Shown in pieces: positions 61,000 to 64,000 of a stretch of DNA of 64,000 nt. Numbering within the stretch: position 1 is the stretch's first letter; the number at the start of each line of letters is the position of its first letter. This DNA comes from Gaetbulibacter sp. S0825 (GTDB taxonomy: Bacteria > Bacteroidota > Bacteroidia > Flavobacteriales > Flavobacteriaceae): assembly GCF_011777505.1 (NCBI RefSeq), contig NZ_JAATJT010000003.1:1-64000 (forward strand), written 5' to 3'. The notes under the pieces are model-generated. The model made no database searches and was not told the origin of the DNA. It worked only from the letters and a program-made list of their open reading frames with translations. The position numbers and the translations under genes are program-made.

Positions 61000-63387
61000 T
61001 TAGTTTTTCGGAACTACCTTAAGTAATCTTGATGTCTCTATAATCTCTTCTTTATTCATTTTCATTTTTCTAAACGCTCCTTTGCTATACATGACTGCTT
61101 GATCATCGTAATGTTCACTAAACGGATTTCCAGATTGTCCTGTTGGCAAAATACTAATACTATTTTCAACATCTGAGAAATCAATTATACGTCTGGTTGA
61201 AGGCCCTGCTTTTATGTCATATAATCCTGTATCATTAAAATCGAACGCTTTATTATCAATTACCTCTTCTGTTCCTCCTGTTTCAAATGGCCCAACATTA
61301 AAATAAGGTTTCAAAGTCTTTACAGCGCCTAATGCATGACCATGCTCTAAGGTGTGTACTGTTCCCCATTTCCAATTCATAATATCTTCACCAAATTGTG
61401 ATTCTAAACTCGAAATAGCTTCAATAAATGATGCGTTAATAATATCAGCTTTTGTTTCTTTTACATTGGCAGTTTCAATATCATCCCACCACATAGAGGT
61501 GTCATTACCAATTTGTAGTGCTATAGACCTCTTGATTAAATGTGTACGTAGGAGTTGGCTATATAATGTATCGCCCAATTCATCTTTAAACGTATTTTCT
61601 AAATAACGATAAATAATACGATGATAAATGGTTGGAGCAATACCATCTACAGCATTATCACCTTCCCAAAGCTGCAATATATCCATTGCGCGTTGTTGAT
61701 TCTTGTTTAATTTATTGTAATTAATAACCTTGGTCAACACCTTAACATTACTAGTAGCAACAGATGATGTATTATCTACAATCATTTTAGAAAAACTCTC
61801 TTTACTCCAATTATTTTTGGGTTCAAGAAGTTCTACAATGCGTTTTGCTCTATCTTCTGGCAAATAATAACCAGGATATAACATTCCTGCAATAGAATCT
61901 GGTTGGTTATTTGCTGAATACACATAATTCCAATCAGGATTTTCAGCCATTGGGTTATTAGAAAAGTCTAGATACTCTATTGGGTCATCCTCTCCACTTG
62001 CACCATCTAAAACAAACTTAGGGTTCACATGCTCTTTGTGTGTGTAAAGCTGCCCAGAAGCCCACCAAGCGACATTTCCTTTAGCATCACCATACATGAC
62101 ATTTAAACCTGGTGCATGAATCATTGAAGCTGCTTGTTTTACATCTTCCATCGTTTTAGAATGTGAAAGCTTATAACCAGCTTGTAAAATCTCAATTTTA
62201 TGTTGTGTATATACCCAAGACATAGCAATAGGTCTGTCATGTGATATTTCATCTTGCACGCCATTCATTATTGGTCCATGTCTGGACGATTTAATCTCTA
62301 AAACAACATCATCTTCATCTTTAACTTTTATGCTTTTTGTGCTTTTCTTATATGCCGCATAACCTGTTGGTGTTTTATATTCATCTTTATTTGATGGATT
62401 ATTTGTCTCTTGATAAAAATCGATATCATCATTTTCAAACATCGTTAAGCCGTAGGCGTAGTCTCTATTATGTCCCAATAGGGGAAAAGAAATTCCTGCA
62501 ATATGGTAACCATACATTTCATAATTTGGTGTTACAATGTGCGCTTCGTACCAAACGGATGGTTGCGCATATCCAATATGTGGGTCGTTAGCAAATAACA
62601 CACTCCCAGTGCTTGTTTTATTAGCATTAACCACCCAACTATTACTACCTATAAAGGCAGGCATTGGCAGCCTTTTTGTTACTTGGGCTATTTGATTAGA
62701 TAATTCATTTAATGCTTTAATATTTTCTGAATTGCTCTTAATTAATGTCCCTTTGGTGTTCGGTACTACATCTAAATCCTTCAAGTACTCTGCTCCTAAT
62801 TTTTCTTGTATAGCAGTTAGCATTGGGTCGGTTTTTTGTGCCATGGCAAAGCTAAAAGCCATATAACCAAAAATGTTATACATATCTTTTAGTTCATATG
62901 CTTCTTTTTCAATACCAATTAAAGTAAATTCTATTGGCGTTGCGCCTTCATCAATAAATTGATTGACACCGTTAATATATGCCATAGCGAACTTGTACGC
63001 ATTACTGCTTTTATCTATATTTTTTATGGCTTTCTCTGTCGCCTCTTCTATTCCTAAAGTTGCAAAAAATTTATCGGTTACTAACAAATCTTTCCCTAGT
63101 ATTTCTGATAAACGTCCTGGAGCAATACGTTTTAGAAGCTCCATTTGCCATAACCTGTCTTGAGCGTGCAAATATCCTAAAGTTGTATACGCATCTTCTT
63201 GATTTTTAGCATAAATATGTGGTATACCATAATCATCAAAATACGTTGAGACTTCTGATTGTAAATTTTGAAGCTCAAGATTTCCAGAATACTGAGGCTT
63301 TAGAGAGTTGATATATATAAAGCCAGAAATAGCAACAATTACGAGAAATATTAGAATTCCTAATAAGATTTTCTTAAAAATACGCAT
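61000..63387 (-). CDS. Penicillin acylase family protein (Ntn-hydrolase)
   Basis: I start at the ATG at 63387 (RIFKKILLG, 795 residues); the TTG at 63408 adds seven residues. A membrane anchor or signal (ILIFLVIVAISGFIYI) opens the protein. The alpha-chain segment HIYAKNQEDAYTTLGYLHAQDRLWQMELLKR and the chain-splitting site FIGSNSWVV are present; the nucleophile is Ser248 (SNSW), which becomes the N-terminus of the beta chain after self-cleavage. Members cleave N-acyl bonds, including acyl-homoserine lactones in some cases; the substrate here is not defined. Confidence 0.93.
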   Translation of the reverse strand: MRIFKKILLGILIFLVIVAISGFIYINSLKPQYSGNLELQNLQSEVSTYFDDYGIPHIYAKNQEDAYTTLGYLHAQDRLWQMELLKRIAPGRLSEILGKDLLVTDKFFATLGIEEATEKAIKNIDKSSNAYKFAMAYINGVNQFIDEGATPIEFTLIGIEKEAYELKDMYNIFGYMAFSFAMAQKTDPMLTAIQEKLGAEYLKDLDVVPNTKGTLIKSNSENIKALNELSNQIAQVTKRLPMPAFIGSNSWVVNANKTSTGSVLFANDPHIGYAQPSVWYEAHIVTPNYEMYGYHIAGISFPLLGHNRDYAYGLTMFENDDIDFYQETNNPSNKDEYKTPTGYAAYKKSTKSIKVKDEDDVVLEIKSSRHGPIMNGVQDEISHDRPIAMSWVYTQHKIEILQAGYKLSHSKTMEDVKQAASMIHAPGLNVMYGDAKGNVAWWASGQLYTHKEHVNPKFVLDGASGEDDPIEYLDFSNNPMAENPDWNYVYSANNQPDSIAGMLYPGYYLPEDRAKRIVELLEPKNNWSKESFSKMIVDNTSSVATSNVKVLTKVINYNKLNKNQQRAMDILQLWEGDNAVDGIAPTIYHRIIYRYLENTFKDELGDTLYSQLLRTHLIKRSIALQIGNDTSMWWDDIETANVKETKADIINASFIEAISSLESQFGEDIMNWKWGTVHTLEHGHALGAVKTLKPYFNVGPFETGGTEEVIDNKAFDFNDTGLYDIKAGPSTRRIIDFSDVENSISILPTGQSGNPFSEHYDDQAVMYSKGAFRKMKMNKEEIIETSRLLKVVPKN

Positions 63388-63491
63388 GAAATGAAGTTTG
63401 ATCCTCAAAAATACTATTTACTATAATCAATTTAATTTTTTAAGCTACATATTTTCCATTTAAACTTATCTTTGATTGAAAATTTAAAGAA

Positions 63492-64000
63492 TTGCAAGAG
63501 TATATAGACATTTGGACAGAAAATGGTGTGCCTACTGGCAAAAGTAGTTTAAAAGAAGAAGCTCATTTAAAAGGTCTATTTCACCCAACTGTTCATATTT
63601 GGTTTTATACCAAAAGTGGTTGCATTTTGCTTCAACAAAGAAGTAAGCACAAAAACACTTTTCCAAGTTTCTGGGATGTTTCGGTCGCTGGACATGTTTT
63701 GTCTGGCGAATCTATTTCGGAAGCCGCTATAAGAGAGGTCAAAGAAGAAATTGGTTTAACCATTTTAAAAAAAGACCTATTACAAATTGATGTTAGAAAG
63801 AATGTAAACATACATGCAAATGGTATAAATGATTGTGAGTTCCAGCATGTATTTTTGTGTGAATTATTGGTTGATATTAACGATCTAAAAATTCAAGATG
63901 AAGAAGTTGATGATATTACCTTAATTTCTTTAGATAAATTGAAATTTTATATCGAAAACCACAACGAAACATTCAAATTAGTTCCTGCAGATTACACTTA
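63492..64000 (+). CDS. Nudix hydrolase (IPP isomerase-like subgroup), truncated by the window end
   Basis: The frame opens after TGA at 63477-63479, and no ATG precedes the conserved start, so the TTG at 63492 (QEYIDIWTENGVPTGK) is the likely initiator. The 169 visible codons contain a perfect Nudix box GHVLSGESISEAAIREVKEEIGL (G, E and REVxEExGL correctly spaced) and the preceding HPTVHIWFYTKSG and FWDVSVAGH segments. This is the common flavobacterial Nudix/isopentenyl-diphosphate-isomerase-like protein. The 3' end lies outside the window. Confidence 0.88.
   Translation, partial: MQEYIDIWTENGVPTGKSSLKEEAHLKGLFHPTVHIWFYTKSGCILLQQRSKHKNTFPSFWDVSVAGHVLSGESISEAAIREVKEEIGLTILKKDLLQIDVRKNVNIHANGINDCEFQHVFLCELLVDINDLKIQDEEVDDITLISLDKLKFYIENHNETFKLVPADYT

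Overview
The window is a stretch of AT-rich chromosome from a member of the Bacteroidota, almost certainly a marine-type Flavobacteriaceae (genus not resolvable by eye). The evidence is type IX secretion (T9SS) parts and cargo (a gliding-associated adhesin tail, PorP/SprF, a PorE-like OmpA protein, PorQ, a sorting-tail protein), conserved flavobacterial gene neighbourhoods (rnz-X-pyrB-pyrR, rpsA-cmk-porQ-lon, aroQ/xerD, rny-6S RNA-zapA), promoters of the TTG-N20-TAnnTTTG type, few Shine-Dalgarno sequences, and many lipoproteins. No rRNA, tRNA, prophage, insertion sequence or CRISPR was seen.

Layout. 1-4 kb: T9SS adhesin/PorP/PorE-like operon. 4.4-8.8 kb: CAP lipoprotein, pdxH, DUF3784, then the minus-strand pyrR-pyrB-X-rnz operon. 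8.9-16.2 kb: minus-strand rpsA, cmk, a secreted unknown, porQ and lon. 16.4-19.4 kb: an ECF sigma operon (sigma, membrane partner, two beta-repeat envelope proteins). 19.4-29.9 kb: two tandem UMF1 transporters, M48 lipoprotein, msrB-DinB, TlpA-like thioredoxin, lpdA, aroQ, two small beta-barrels, xerD. 30-34 kb: rny, 6S RNA, zapA, a coiled-coil protein, M23 peptidase. 34-41.9 kb: TonB-dependent receptor, DUF2306, cysteine desulfurase, small proteins, Smr protein, T9SS cargo. 41.9-46.2 kb: a four-gene cluster of tiny Cys-motif membrane proteins, DUF5362, rocD, a second ECF sigma. 46.3-49 kb: rlmD and an envelope pair. 49-50.9 kb and 57.2-58.4 kb: lone small genes separated by palindromic, mutually related non-coding elements. 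The remainder holds methyltransferases, a ZIP transporter, hydrolases, hemolysin-III protein, DUF4294, M42 peptidase, penicillin acylase and a truncated Nudix gene.

Most of the window is ordinary housekeeping and envelope biology. The parts most worth following up are the palindromic elements around the orphan genes (integron-attC-like or an undescribed flavobacterial repeat family), the 6S RNA gene behind zapA, the DUF2752/CCC/CD225 membrane cluster, and a TCGATGAAATAC motif upstream of two exported-protein genes.
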